DNA from: Cherax quadricarinatus
Lineage: Eukaryota > Arthropoda > Malacostraca > Decapoda > Parastacidae
Direction: 5' to 3'
NCBI RefSeq assembly: GCF_038502225.1
Contig: NC_091303.1
Location: forward strand, 27,380,830-27,444,829
Length of the DNA stretch: 64,000 nucleotides
Position numbers and translations under genes: made by a program. Of the stretch, positions 39,897-51,540 are shown in pieces. Each line of letters opens with the position of its first letter. Position 1 is the stretch's first letter. The notes below the pieces were generated by a model. The model did no database searches. It was not told where the DNA came from and saw only the letters and a list, made by a program, of their open reading frames with translations.

Positions 39897-41620
39897 AGGT
39901 TTGAGGTGACTGGCCATGGTAGATCCCCAAGCACAAATGCCATAAGTGAGGTAAGGGTATATTAGAGAGTGATTTAAGGTAAGGAGGGCCCGTTGGGGTA
40001 CATAGTATCGTATCTTGGAAAGGATACCTACTGTTTTGGAAACTTTCTTAGTTATATGCTGGATATGGGCCTGAAATTTAAGATTACAGTCAAGGTGGAG
40101 ACCTAGAAATTTGCCCTCAGTGTGTCTTGTAATGGGTGAATCATTTATCAATATGTTTAGCTGGATATTTGATGTTCTGTTTCCAAAAAGCATGAAGTAG
40201 GTTTTGTCTATATTGAGAGTAAGTTTGTTGGTAGTCATCCAGTTCGATATTTTAAGTAGCTCGCTGTTTACAGTGTTACTAAGTATAGCCGGGTTTGGGT
40301 GGGAAAAGACTTGTGGTGTCTTCCGCGAATAGAACTGGTTTAAGGAGTCGCTATGCATTTGGGAGATCATTGATGTAAATAAGAAAGAGTAGAGGACCTA
40401 GGACACTTCCCTGTGGCACTTCAACAACTACGGGCTGAGTATTGGAGATCATGCCATTTGTGTATACATACTGGTGTCTACCACTAAGATAAGATTTTAG
40501 GTAGTTGAGCGAGTGTCCTCTGACCTTGTAATGCTCTAGTTTTAGGTGTAAAATATTGTGGTTGACTGTGTAAAATACTTTCCGTAGGTCTATGAAGAGT
40601 CCCATAGGATATTCATTTTTGTCAATTGATGTACATATATAGTAATTCGAGCACCTGAATAATTGCATCATTTGTGCTTTCTTTTTTTGGCCTAAACCCA
40701 AACTGGCAGGGGTTCAGTATGTTATGGGATAGGAGGTAGGAGTAGATTTGTTTATTATTTTTTCGAAGATTTTTGAGAGCAAAGTTAGATATTGGTCTGT
40801 AGTTATTTAGTTCTGTAGGATTGCCTTCTTTGTGGATCGGAGTGACCCTTGCTGTCTTGAGTATGGATGGGAATTTAGAAGATTCAGCAGATTTGTTAGT
40901 ATTGCAATAATGTGGGACAGCACATGAGCTGCTTTTTTATACATGATTTTTGGCAAGTCATTTAGGTCTCCTGCCTTGTTTTTTAATGATTTAATAATTA
41001 GTGAGACTTCAGTAGGATTTGTTGGTGCTCTATATAGAGTACAGTGGACCCCCGCTTTACGATCACCTCCCAATGCGACCAATTATGTAAGTGTATTTAT
41101 GTACGTGCGTTTGTACGTGTATGTTTGGGGGTCTGAAATGGACTAATCTAATTCACAATATTCCTTATGGGAACAAATTCGGTCAGTACTGGCACCTGAA
41201 CATACTTCTGGAATAAAAAAATATCATAAACAGGGGGTCCACTGTATTTAGGTAATTACCAATGAGGTAGTCTTGTGGCTGAGTATTTGGGATTTTGCTT
41301 GCTAGTTTTGATCCTATAGTAGAAAAGAAGATATTAAGTTTGTTGGCAGTGTCTATAGGCTGTATGTGTGGTTCGTCTGGTTTTGCTAAGTTAATCTCTC
41401 TGCTTCTAGACAGTTTTCTAGATCCCAAAATTTCAGAGAGAGTTTTCCAGTTTTTTTTCATATTACCTTTTATTTCATTAAATCTATTTTCATAATACAT
41501 TTGTTTGGACTTTTGTATTAGATTAGTAAGTATTGAGGTGTATCTTTTAGTTAGTTCTTTCATAATTAGGCCCTGTCTGAATTGTTTTTCATATAGATTT
41601 TTTTATTGATGGATTTAAGT
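39897..41620 (-). pseudogene. LINE B reverse transcriptase
   Basis: Minus-strand pieces: 41563-41245 ('MKELTKRYTSILTNLIQKSK', 'KNWKTLSEILGSRK'), 41041-40807 ('NPTEVSLIIKSLKNKAGDLN', 'AHVLSHIIAILTNL'), 40701-40351 ('MGLFIDLRKVFYTVNHNILH' motif A, 'VPQGSVLGPLLFLIYINDLP' motif B) and 40370-39897 ('ISNWMTTNKLTLNIDKTYFM', 'FLGLHLDCNLKFQAHI', 'LIYPYLTYGICAWGSTMASH'). The FADD segment falls in a frameshift near 40350. The order and motifs fit CR1/Jockey-type RTs. Multiple frame changes make it non-functional. Confidence 0.82.
41042..41244. mobile_element. 203-bp MITE, copy S3
   Basis: CAGTGGACCCCCGCTTTACG and the inverse CAGGGGGTCCACTG are flanked by TA. The interior AATTATGTAAGTGTATTTATG and CTTATGGGAACAAATTCGGT is shared with S1 and S2, though its terminal repeats are closer to those of T6. 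Confidence 0.8.
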
Positions 41621-41625
41621 ATGTA

Positions 41626-42601
41626 CAGTGGACCCCCGCATAACGATGGCATCACATAGTGATTATTTCGCATACCGCTTACTTTAATCGCAAAATTTTT
41701 GCCGCGCATACCGATTAAAAACCCGCTCACCGATTTTCGTCCGAGACGCGTCCAATGTGCGCCCTCACATGTGCCGCCCGTGCCATTGTTTACCAGCCAG
41801 CCTCCGCGGTAACATCCAAGCATACACTCGGAATATTTCGTATTATTACAGTGTTTTCGGTGCTGTTTCTGGAAAATAAGTGACCATGGGCCCCAAGAAA
41901 GCTTCTAGTGCCAACCCTGTGGTAAAAAGGGTGAGAATTAGTATGGAAATTAAGAAAGATTTTGAAGGGTTTGGGGCTAACCCTGAGAAGCCTATGCCAG
42001 TTGTGGAATCCATTGTGCCTACTTCAAAAATTAAGGAAATGTGTGCACAGTGGGTTGAACTGCAAACCTTTATGGATGAAAATCACCCTGACACAGCTGT
42101 TGCAAGCCGTGCTGGTGACTATTTCAATGACAATGTTGTGGCCCATTTTAGACAAATCGTAAAGGAACGGGAGGTACAGAGCTCTATGGACAGATTTGTT
42201 GTGCGACAGAGGTCCAGTGACTCTCAAGCTGGTCCTAGTGGCATTAAAAGAAGAAGGGAAGTAACCCCGGAAAAGGACTTGCTACCTCAAGTCCTAATGG
42301 AAGGGGATTCCCCTTCTAAACAATAAGTTCGACACTCTCCCCTCCTCCCATCCCATCAATCATCACCAGATCTTCAATAAAAGTAAGTGTCATGTAAGTG
42401 TGCATGCCTTTTTCAGTTTGTGTGTATTAAAATTAACATTTCATGTGGTAAAAAAAATTTTTTTTCATACTTTTGGGTGTCTTGCACGGATTAATTTTAT
42501 TTCCATTATTTCTTATGGGGAAAATTCATTCACATAACGATTATTTCGCATAACAATTACCCCTCTTGCACGGATTAAAATCGTTAACCGGGGGTCCACT
42601 G
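41626..42601 (+). mobile_element. Tigger deletion derivative T6 (976 bp)
   Basis: CAGTGGACCCCCGCATAACG is at 41626, its inverse (GGGGGTCCACTG) ends at 42601, and TA is on both sides. The 5' leader, start codon, tail and 3' UTR are all present; only the core is deleted. Confidence 0.92.
41886..42326 (+). CDS. miniature Tigger-derived protein (HTH start fused to C-terminal tail)
   Basis: From ATG 41886, 146 codons are open. It reads 'MGPKKASSANPVVKRVRISM' then 'EIKKD', and jumps directly to 'FEGFGANPEKPMPVVESIV' (missing the HTH remainder and all DDE motifs). It jumps again to 'PTSKIKEMCAQWVELQTFMD' and continues through the conserved tail 'VRQRSSDSQAGPSGIKRRRE' to '..GDSPSKQ' and TAA. Both deletions preserve the frame and there is no stop, unlike the full-length copies. 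A protein, if made, could keep the basic tail only. It could equally be chance in a young deletion derivative. Confidence 0.6.
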   Translation: MGPKKASSANPVVKRVRISMEIKKDFEGFGANPEKPMPVVESIVPTSKIKEMCAQWVELQTFMDENHPDTAVASRAGDYFNDNVVAHFRQIVKEREVQSSMDRFVVRQRSSDSQAGPSGIKRRREVTPEKDLLPQVLMEGDSPSKQ

Positions 42602-42841
42602 TATACTATTTGTAAGCCAGGGGCAGTTTAGTCTCTTTGTTGAAATTTGTTTCATTTTCATTGGACAATGTTTATAGTAGAGGTTATGGGTTTTGTTTAG
42701 GAATATGTTGACACATTCATCAATATCGTTAATGTGTATCAATTAACACAAATATGCTTCCAGAACATATATGAATAATACTTGCGTTGCACACTGTAAC
42801 TTGCATAACCAATTGATGAAATGAAGAGGCCATACTTGTCA

Positions 42842-43925
42842 TTAACCCTTTCAGGGTCCGTCCCGTAGATCTACGGCTTTACGTTCAGGGTCCAAACCGT
42901 AGATCTATGCCATGAGCTCAGCTCACTCTGATAAACTGTGAGTGGTACATTTGGGCCTAGATATGAGAGAATACATCTATGTGGTATGTGTGCACCACAT
43001 AAAACAGATCCTGCAGCACACTGTGTATAATGAGAGAAAAAAAATGAAATCATGATTTTTCGATTAAAACAGCAACTTTGCAGTGTTTTTTCGTATGTTT
43101 TTTATAGTTGTATTTGCGATTTCTTGGTCTCATTTGATAGAATGGAAGACATATTACAGAAATAGAGATGATTTTGATTGGTTTTAGCACTGGAAATGGC
43201 TTGAAACTGAGCTCAAAGTAGCGGAAATGTTAAATTTTTGCCGATATTCAAGAGTAAACAAACGACCTCACACGTCTAATACACATCAGCTGGTGGGTCT
43301 TATATACATTCACAAATATGGTGATGATATTTATACAATTATTACAGTATTGCATAACAGTAAATCTTCTATTTTTTGGTGTGAATAAAAATTCATTATG
43401 TGAATAAAAAATCAAAATGGAATTTATTTGTAAAGCCTCAAAACATAACTAATGAACAGAGGAAATGTTAGTTTAGTGCAAGGAATGCCTACATTGTTCA
43501 TTCTGGACCCTGTTTTGAAATTGGAATATTTTGAACTTTGTGTTAAATTGGCCAAATTAACAATTTCCGATCACTTTATTTTGTAGTTGAAACAGTTGAC
43601 TTGGCGATTTCTTGTGCTCAATCGATAGAATAGAAGTAATACTAGTGAAATAGCTAAGAATTTGGTTGATTGGAATAATGTAATTGGCCTAAAATGGGAG
43701 TCAAAGTCGGCAAAATCGCCGATTCGTAAATATCGCTGACACATCAAAATTCGCGAGAGCATAATTTCGTCAATTTTCCACCAAATTTCGTACTTTTTGT
43801 TTTATTACCTTCACAAAAAGATTCTCTACGATTTCATAAGAAAAAATAAAATTTTTTTTTTTTTTAAAATTCTTGGACACTGGTGCGTGACTCCAGATTT
43901 GGGCCTTGGACCCTGAAAGGGTTAA
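42842..43925 (+). mobile_element. piggyBac-type MITE M5
   Basis: TTAA lies at 42842-42845 and 43922-43925. Ends are TTAACCCTTTCAGGGTCC and its inverse. The palindromes CGTAGATCTACG (42864) and CGTAGATCTATG (42898) have a GATC core, unlike the CTAG core of M1, M3 and M4. The interior is homologous to M1. Confidence 0.88.
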
Positions 43926-44602
43926 AAAGAGGTGAAATTTTTTTTAGAAAGGATTTAAAAAATGTGCTCACCACAACTTCCATCACTACTGTTCATGATG
44001 AATGAAGTCTTCAATTTGCCTAGCTTCTGGCAGTACAGTAGCTGAGCAAAGCATGTAGCCAACCATCAAATTGAATCAGTCTATTACTGCTCCTCAGTGT
44101 CACACCTGATTCTTTCTTCTCCAGCTCATATATCATGTTTTCCCTATTTATCTCTACTGACCTAAAAGAATATCTTGTTGTACAGGTGAAATGTTGCCTT
44201 TAATAAAGTTTCCTAAAACTGCACTGTGTCTTTCTACATACAATTTGTTAGTATTCACATACCATTTAGTCATATTTATACGTATATTACTGGTAACTTT
44301 CTTTGTGAATTTGAAAGTTGACTCCTAACTTAGATGGGGAAAGGAAAGGTATTAGACTAGTCACTCCAAAGAAATGAACTCATTTAAGGGGAATAAATTA
44401 AATTTTTTTGCTATTTATCAATTCTTCCCTTTGATGAGCTAGATTTCAGAGTTGCCTGTTTTGTTATCTGTTTTTTTCTTTCTTTCAGGTCAGCCTTCAA
44501 CCGTGGCTTCATGATAATTACACATATAGTAAAAAGTCCTTTACACAAATAGTGATGAATTGCTGGAATGGGCTAGAAAACTAGGTTTATGCAACAGCCA
44601 TG
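43926..44602. other. intronic sequence, no gene
   Basis: The only notable part is 44184-44237, 'CAGGTGAAATGTTGCC' then TTTAATAAAGTTTCCTAAAAC, which resembles the ends of the Penelope-like units at 10255 and 15923 but has no clear CUGANGA box. Confidence 0.4.
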
Positions 44603-44890
44603 GTGTCCTGTGGCTCAGTTGACAATGCTCTTGGCTTACGCAATGAGTGTCCATGGCTCAATCCCCAGCATGGGTGGAAACACTGGGCATGTTTCCTTAC
44701 ACCTGCTATCCCTGCTCACCTAGCAGTAAGTAGGTACCTAGGTGTTAGTTGACCAGTGTGGATTGCATTCTGGGGGACAAGATTAAAGGACCCCAGTGGA
44801 AATAAGACAGAGAGACCTCAATGATGCACTGACTTTCTTGGGTTATCCTGGGTGGCTAACTCTCCAGGTTAAAAATCCAAACAAATCTTA
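44603..44890 (+). mobile_element. tRNA-derived SINE
   Basis: It has an A-box-like TGGCTCAGTTGA (44611-44622) and a B-box-like GGCTCAATCCCC (44655-44666), 32 bp apart, the internal RNA polymerase III promoter layout. The tRNA-unrelated body has GTACCTAGGTGTTAGTTGACC. The 3' end GGTTAAAAATCCAAACAAATCTTA recurs as the insert at 63377 in the minisatellite. Confidence 0.7.
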
Positions 44891-45101
44891 ATTATATTTT
44901 AAACTAGTGAATGAAGATGGGCATAGCTCCATTCCTGCAACTACTGCACTGTACTAATAGGTTCAAAGAAATTACCATTTTAGGTTCATTTTGGAGATTT
45001 TTAGGTATTAATAGAAAAAAATATTTACTAAATGCTGTATTAATTTTTACCCCCAAAATATTCTTAAGTTATATATGTAAATAAATGAAAACACACTTTA
45101 C

Positions 45102-47261
45102 CTTATGAACAAATTTCGCCTCACAAAATGTACAGGAGAAATGTCCTTCACACTGACGCCGGTGTACGGAGAGAAGTGACACATCAGGAAGTTCTCGTTT
45201 ACAACTTCTACAGCATACAGGTAGTAGATTAGGAGATGAAACCTCCTTGCCTTGGTCCTCTTGATTTGTTTCTGTAAGCCTTACTGTATCTTGAATACTT
45301 GTTAATGTAATTTGACCACTCTTACATGAATCTCCACATTCATCAGCATGTTTTTTGTCCAGTGAATCCACACCATGGGTTAAGCTTTTACTAAAATTCT
45401 GAGATGTAAGCAAAGTTGCTGGATGTTGTTTCATCATTGATATATGCACCTCACTCTTCTTCACAGTATCATGAGAAATTTGTTCATATACTATATCACA
45501 TCCTATTTTGTCTGTCTTTAGATCAACTTGCAATGCATCATTGTCTGAAGATGGTACACAGTTGCCATCCTGTGATAAGCACTTAACTGTTTCTTTTATC
45601 ACACTCACACTCTTGACTTTCCTGGCTTTCCTTTGTCTTCGAATTTCACCTGGGAATCCTGTAAGACACTTTTTCTTACGAATAACTTTAGCTTCGGAAT
45701 TGTTTGTTTTCTCATTAGTTTTATTAACCATGTTACCTGATTCATTTAAAACATTTTTACATGCTCTTGCTTTCATTTTGGATGTTTGTACATAACTGAC
45801 ATAAGACGGATCTAAATTTTCAGCTTTCCTGATCTTTCCAGAATTGTAAACACTGGAAGCATTACTAAGGTCAACAGGATTTTTGTCACTTTGTAAATCA
45901 TTCCATGGGTCTTTACTTTCTGCATTACACTCAAGAAAGTTATCATTAGAATATGATATAGCAGGAGCATTCTCAAAATTGTCTTGAGGTTTCCTGGCAG
46001 AAACATTTTGTATTTTAAAATATATTTTCTCACTGTTGTCCCTCTCAAGATAAGGAAATATATATGCAGTTTCTTCAGGATACAAACTATCTTTATCATG
46101 TATGTTACTAAAATTTGGTACATTAAAAGAATTAGAACTACTAGTATCATCAAATGTGACACATCTATTGCCTAGACTCTGTTTACCGCCACTTCTTTCT
46201 TGTTTTACATCTGAAATTCTCGAGTGAGATTCATCAGATATTAAGCTACATTCACTCTGAAAATCTTTTGGACTATTTGGTTCCTGCAGTGCATACAACT
46301 TTCTATTTTGATCGTGTGGTCTGAGAATAGTAGCAAATTCTTGAACTTGTTGACCTGTATCATCTAATTCAGAGTTACCTGAACTCAGCTGGTGTGTTTC
46401 ATCCTGTGACAGTAAGGGTACAGTTTTATTCTGGGAAGTGTGCATCTTTTCTAAACTAGACACAGGCAGCATCTTATATGAGTGTTCAAGATCTGAAGTT
46501 TGTTGGAGACAATCAGCAGTATTACCCTCACAGTCTGTGTTTTGCTGTGTACCATATACTGTTTCTTCATCTATGACCTGTGATTGATCTTCATTTAAGG
46601 TTTTGAAGAAAGAGGTGTTTTCTTGTGGGTCTGTGACTGATCTAAAATCCAAGATGTTTTGTGGACACTGGGTTTCCTTTATACTTAAAACAGTCTGCTT
46701 TGAGCCCTTGCTTGTTTGTAAATCTACAGTGTGCTCTTGAGATTTATTAAATATCTTTGTCTCTATGGTGTGTTGCTGAGAATCCTGAGCTTTCTGAGAT
46801 TCTAATGTTTTATGCAATACAAGAATATTCCTATCTGCTTCTATGGCTTTGTGTTTTTTGTTGAGTAGAACTGAGTCTGATGTATGTGGGATAATATTTA
46901 ATGATGACTTTTCTTGAAGATGCTTTATGTGACCATTTTGTTTGGTTTCTTGATGTAGACTCTGATACTGTGACATAGGCAATGATTTCTTATTGGGTAC
47001 TTCATGTAGTGAAGCTTGGACAGTCGTTTCATTTGAAGCATGTGGTTGCATATCACAGTGGATCTCTGTATTCCTTATCTTCTGGTGCAAGCACTGATGA
47101 TTTTCTTGTAAACATTGTTCTTGTGACAGTGATTCTGATGCATTATTTTTAATGTGTTGAGCTCCATTAAGTTGATGATTAATGGTTGACTGCAGGAGAT
47201 CTAAGGCTACTTGCTGTTCTCCACATGGAAGCTTCTGTAATATGGCCAATAGTCCATTTAG
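45102..47261 (-). CDS. zinc-finger gene, coding exon 2 (720 codons)
   Basis: Acceptor TTTTTTTCAG precedes base 47261 and donor GTAAAG follows base 45102. It opens 'LNGLLAILQKLPCGEQQVAL', a leucine-rich helix-like start. It continues as a long Ser/Gln/Asn/His-rich, probably disordered region. A basic patch 'RKKKCLTGFPGEIRRQRKAR' plus KVK, around residue 540 of the exon, could be a nuclear localisation signal. Near the end, 'CRSCKRELPDVSLLSVHRRQ' plus C is a C2HC finger (x12, x3). 'SCTFCEAKFVHK' then begins a C2H2 finger completed in exon 3. A 720-codon frame with no stop amid transposon debris is strong evidence for a real exon. The protein is probably a nuclear DNA-binding factor; the specific family is not recognised. 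Confidence 0.88.
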
Positions 47262-47784
47262 CTGAAAAAAAGTGAAGGACAATAATTAAACAGGCAGCTC
47301 ATATTCTAAAGATATAAAGCTGACTTGATGTTTATAACAAAATGTTTAATTAGATAATTTTGAAGACCAAGTGATTAATGACCAACATGAACACAAGCAG
47401 CCCTCATTCACACCTTTACTCATCTCTGAAACACTATTAGGTAGGATTATTAAACACCTTTTTTTAGATCAATATTCCTCCTCCTGCTTCTGCTTTCTTT
47501 CTCATATCCCCTGTCCACAAACTGAATCCAATCAGAGACTAGCCAGATGATCGCTTTAATAGTTGACAACCAGTGTAACACTGCTGACATGAGGCAGCAC
47601 TGGTCTCCATCAGTTATCAAACCCTTGGGTAAAAAATGTTTTTCATATTGCAACTGGAAAACAATGCACATTACTCTTTGTCGGGGCTTTGAAGACACAC
47701 TGGGAAGTACCACCAGTAGCCTGATTAATGGTGAACAGCCAAAATAACTCAAATGAGAAATCCAAGTTACCTGAGACGGAGACA

Positions 47785-48290
47785 TTAACCCACTGTTTTA
47801 AAGAGATCTACATTACTGATGCCAACACTGCTCACATAGAGCTCAGCTCCCTTAGATAAGCTGTGAGTGGTAAATAATGGCCTAGACATGAGAGAATGGG
47901 TCTGTGCAGCAAGTGTGCACAATATACAAAAAATCCTGCCCCACATGGTGCATGATGGGAAATGCAAACCTCTGATGTTGGTTGAAAATAATGACCTTGA
48001 GGCATTTTCTAGGATGATTTTAATGGTTTCATAGGCTGTTTCTTGCTACCATCTGATAGAATGGAAGACATACTTCAAAAACAGATGATTTTTGTTGGTT
48101 TCAGGAGAGGAAGTAGCTTGAAATCAAGGTCAAAGTAGAGGAAATATTCGATTTTTTATTATATCTGAGAAATAAAGTAAAACTTCTACTTTTTGTGTGA
48201 TGATGAATTCAAAATGAAGGGCAAGTATAATATAGCAGAGGCCAGAGGATGTGATTAATAAACAGAGGAAATGTTGTTTTAGTCACTGAT
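47785..48290 (+). mobile_element. degraded piggyBac-type MITE, left part
   Basis: TTAACCCACTG is at 47785, with a GATCT core near 47806. The MITE interior GAGAGAATGGGTCTGTG and TTGATAGAATGGAAGACATA-like blocks follow as in M5. The right end is absent. Confidence 0.6.
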
Positions 48291-49055
48291 GCATCTTTTT
48301 CCTAACCTAAGACCAGAACTGTACATTATGTGGAAGGGTGCAAGCCATTAAGCCTTGACACCCTATGGTGGGTAGTGGTCTACGTCTGGTAGACAGTACT
48401 CAGACAAAGAACTCAGGGAACTACTGCTACAGGAGAGATTAAATGTTCATGTGAATGTAATGTTGAAAGAAAACTACAAGCTGGAATATCCTAGACCTTG
48501 TTCAGAGATCTGCAGGAATCAAAAGTGAAAGCTAGCCAGCCCATGCCCAGGAAGTTGCTGAAATCAAGGAATACAGACTAGTCCTGTCTGCATGTATGAG
48601 TTGCTGATAAATGTAAATGCAACAGGAATCACGGTCTCCTGGTAGCCTGTCCCATCCAGGTAGGAGAATATTCTGTAAAGCAGCACATGATGGAAGACCC
48701 TATAATGAACTTGCGAGGTAGCCCATTAAGCTGTATGAGGGAGGATAGAAACCTGACAATATATACCAAAGAGTATCTCATCAGAAGCCGATCTCTCAGA
48801 AGGAAATGAGGCAAGGCTACCCATTTCAAAGCACAAGAAAATATGAAAATATGTTGGTCACTCTCTTCTTAATATACTGTACAAACTCCCAAATGAAATC
48901 CCGAACAATAAAAAGGTGCAACATCCCAGTTTACAAGATTTCCTTGCAGATACTCAAATAGGGAAGACAATTTGTACTATTTAGGCTCACAAGACTACTT
49001 TGGAATGACTCTGAAACATCTTCACCCACCTAATATAGTTCTGGACTGGCATTTG
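48291..49055. other. intronic sequence, no gene
   Basis: No open frame with recognisable content and no element ends found. Confidence 0.5.
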
Positions 49056-49398
49056 GATTTTTTTTTTTTTAATAAGTCGGCCGTCTCCCACCGAGGCAGG
49101 GTGACCCAAAAAGAAAGAAAATCCCCAAAAAGAAAATACTTTCATCATCATTCAACACTTTCATCTCACTCACACATAATCACTATTTTTGCAGAGGTGC
49201 CTAGAATACAACAGTTTAGAAGCATATACGTATAAAGATACACAACATATCCCTCCAAACTGCCAATATCCCAAACCCGTCCTTTATAGTGCAGGCATTG
49301 TACTTCCCATTTCCAGGACTCAAGTCCGGCTATATAAAAATAACTGGTTTCCCTGAATTCCTTCACTAATTACCCTGCTCACACTCCAACAGCTTGAC
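49056..49398 (-). mobile_element. RTE-like LINE family A, 3' end only
   Basis: The poly(A) tail appears as a T-run (49058-49069), then the complement of the family tail (TCGGCCGTCTCCCACCGAGG, GCAGGCATTGTACTTCCCAT), ending CTCACACTCCAACAG at 49394. It is strongly 5' truncated and contains only 3' UTR. Confidence 0.85.
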
Positions 49399-50385
49399 AG
49401 GATATGGTTCCCAATTGATCTAGTCCCATGTTTGATTCTCTGCTGAACCACCAGAGGAACATCTCTCTAAAAGTCAGCTCTCAGGTACTGATGTGAACAC
49501 CACACACAATAGTATTACTCTCACTGACTTCATCTCAAAAACATTATGAACCAGGAACTACCTGGAGGCTAGTCCCTGACTTATGGGGGCATTCAGAACT
49601 ATATTTATCTTTGTCAGAAAGATGGCCAAAACTCAAGACAGCATTTTCTTTGTTAACCTAGCCTTAACACCAACTCTTGGCTGATTTCACAGTGAGTTCA
49701 ATGGTAATGTAATCCAAAACACCAAGCAAATTTTAGACACACTGACCTTGGTGGCCCAGATCCTCCTAGAGCTCATTTTGGAGGGCTTGTATCTTGGGAT
49801 TCTCCTCTGTATATTATGTAAAGGTGGTGAACAGTAACTCATGTAATAAGAAAGCATACCGAGAATGCACTGCCGAGTGCAGGCAGCCCCAGGGCACTTA
49901 AATACTCTGCACATGGACAGAAGTATTAGATTCATTTACGATACAGCTGTCAGCAAGGTCTGAAATGCTGTTAACTGAGGAACCATTACTATTGCATGAG
50001 GTTGGTGAGTAATTCAGTTTCACCTGGTACCATGCACTTCTGATTCCATTAGTGCCTAGGATTTCCTTCCTGCAACAAACACAATGCCTTATGCTTTAGG
50101 TCTCTACTCACCAGACTTACATCTCTCTCATTTATGGTTCCTATGATCATGCTAAATCTTCTTCGGTGTTACTTCACACTTGAACAGCAATCCTCAGATT
50201 CCACTGAGAGCTGCACAGGAAAAAATGCAGCATTTTTCAGCAAGGTTAACACTTATTCTCTGGCCATCCAACCTGACACAATCATAACTATAAACCTGAG
50301 TCTGATCACATTTATCTTCTGGGAACATTATCTTAGTAATGGGCATGGTTTATCCTGCCAGTAAAAATAAAAATTAACACAGGCC
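49399..50385. other. intronic sequence, no gene
   Basis: Nothing identifiable; short frames show no family similarity. Confidence 0.5.
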
Positions 50386-50388
50386 CTT

Positions 50389-50881
50389 ATGACTGGACCC
50401 CAAGAAGTGTTTAACTGTGACAAAACAGGCCTGTTATGGAAGAAAATGCCTAACAGAACCTACAGTACTCAGGAGGAAAAGGCACTCCCAGGACACAAGC
50501 CTATGAAAGACAGGCTAACTCTCATGTTTTCTTGTAATGCTAGTGGGGATTGCAAAGTGAAGCCTTTACTCATGGATCACTCTGAAAATCCCAGAGTATT
50601 AAAGAAAAACAGTGTCTCATCACTCATCGCATCTTCAATAAAGGTAAGCGTCATTTATTCTTCATTTAGTACAGTATATTGTGCATGTATCCTTCTTTTT
50701 GTGTGTAGGAAAATGTACATTTCATGTGGTAAAAAATTTTCTTTTCATACTTTCAGGTGTCTGGAATAGATTAATTGGATTTCTATTATTTCTTAGGGGG
50801 AAAATTAATTCAACTTACGATAATTTCGTCTAACGATGAGCTCTCTTTAACGGATTAATATCATAAGTCGAGGGTCCACTG
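50389..50881 (+). mobile_element. Tigger fragment T7 (5' truncated, internally deleted)
   Basis: It begins in the DDE domain ('QEVFNCDKTGLLWKKM', with the catalytic-region Glu changed to Lys) and runs '..KPLLMDHSENPRVLKKNSV'. It then jumps at about 50615 into the 3' UTR (TCATCGCATCTTCAATAAAG). It ends with the inverted AGTCGAGGGTCCACTG at 50881. No left end is present. Confidence 0.85.
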
Positions 50882-51362
50882 TATCTTATAAGTTCACTGG
50901 CACAGTTTTAAGTTCTAGCACGCAAGAGAGACCATGATAAAACTTGGAAGAACACGGCGGGATGGCGACATGGCTTAACAAGTTAAGTTAGGCTGAAGTT
51001 GTCCAGCTCACAGATATAAATGCAGACTGTGGTTGTGAAGTACATACACAAAAAAAGCTGTGTAATATCCTAATAACCCATGGAGACTACCACCTCCTCA
51101 TGTTTATGGTTCTACACTAATCATCACTGGGTGGTTCCGCTGCCTGGCAAACCCTGGTTGGTGTGGATTGTAGATAAAAAGGAAAATAAGAAAGAAAATG
51201 AGAGTGGAAGGAGTACAGAGCAATCAAAAGCCCCTTCCCAGGACCAAGGAAGGGTGGCTCCATATCGTTGGATCAAGAGTACTTCACCAGTACAGAACAC
51301 TCCACTGACTAGAACAAGCATTTAACCCCATTTTATCGTCATATCTGTGTTTTGAAACTCAC

Positions 51363-51416
51363 CTGACATTTGAAATCACTCATTTCAATGGGTAATCCAT
51401 CCGTAAGTTTACTCAT
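51363..51416 (-). CDS. zinc-finger gene, coding exon 1 (start codon)
   Basis: On the minus strand ATG at 51416 gives MSKLTDGLPIEMSDFKCQ, followed by donor GTGAGT (51362-51357). The exon ends in phase 0, matching exon 2, which starts 'LNGLLAILQK'. An in-frame TAA lies about 39 bases upstream of the ATG, so this is the likely start. The 5' UTR limits are unknown. A 26-bp minisatellite starts about 95 bp upstream of the ATG. An alternative is that this is an internal or chance exon; only the splice signal, phase and position support it. Confidence 0.55.
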
Positions 51417-51540
51417 TACTCGTTTAAGATAAAAACAGCGTGAAGAAGATTATTGTTGTGACCTCACGTAGATCCCTTCTTGTTGTTGTTGTGGTTAAGG
51501 GTTATGACAGCTAGAGGAGCCGTATGAAGACTACCTCTGG

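Larger units (their letters stand above)
38740..42715 (-). mobile_element. CR1/Jockey-like LINE family B, interrupted three times
   Basis: Minus-strand RT sequence spans 42715 to 38740. Interruptions are T6 (41626-42601), MITE S3 (41042-41244) and MITE M4 (38829-39896). Joining across M4 restores 'MASHLKPL' to 'ITQQKAAVRMITN'. Joining across T6 links the 'CPWLTNSIL'-like codons to 'KSINKKI'. No ends or target duplications were identified. Confidence 0.75.
10928..51416 (-). other. gene span: multi-C2H2 zinc-finger protein gene, at least four coding exons
   Basis: Four minus-strand exons fit one transcript: 51416-51363, 47261-45102, 18106-17891 and 11074-10928. All start and end in phase 0, with 18, 720, 72 and 49 codons. 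Donors are GTGAGT, GTAAAG, GTGAGT and GTATGT. Acceptors end TTTTTTTCAG, ATCTTTTCAG and TTTCCACAG. At the exon 2/3 joint, CTFC-EAKFVHK and VTFSR-H-MEG-H together make one C-x2-C-x12-H-x3-H finger. The last finger, CHIC-x12-H, lacks its final His, so at least one more exon lies left of 10928, probably outside the window. Introns of about 4.1, 27.0 and 6.8 kb are filled with transposons. The specific orthologue was not recognised. Confidence 0.75.

Noticed and set aside
44603..44690. tRNA gene
   Set aside because: A-box and B-box are present but no acceptor or anticodon stems can be folded; it is a SINE head.
47450..47785. 111-codon minus-strand frame upstream of exon 2
   Set aside because: No splice sites in phase with exon 2 and no recognisable content; treated as intron.
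51080..51325. 81-codon plus-strand frame just before the array
   Set aside because: No start context, splice signals or recognisable similarity; antisense is equally open.
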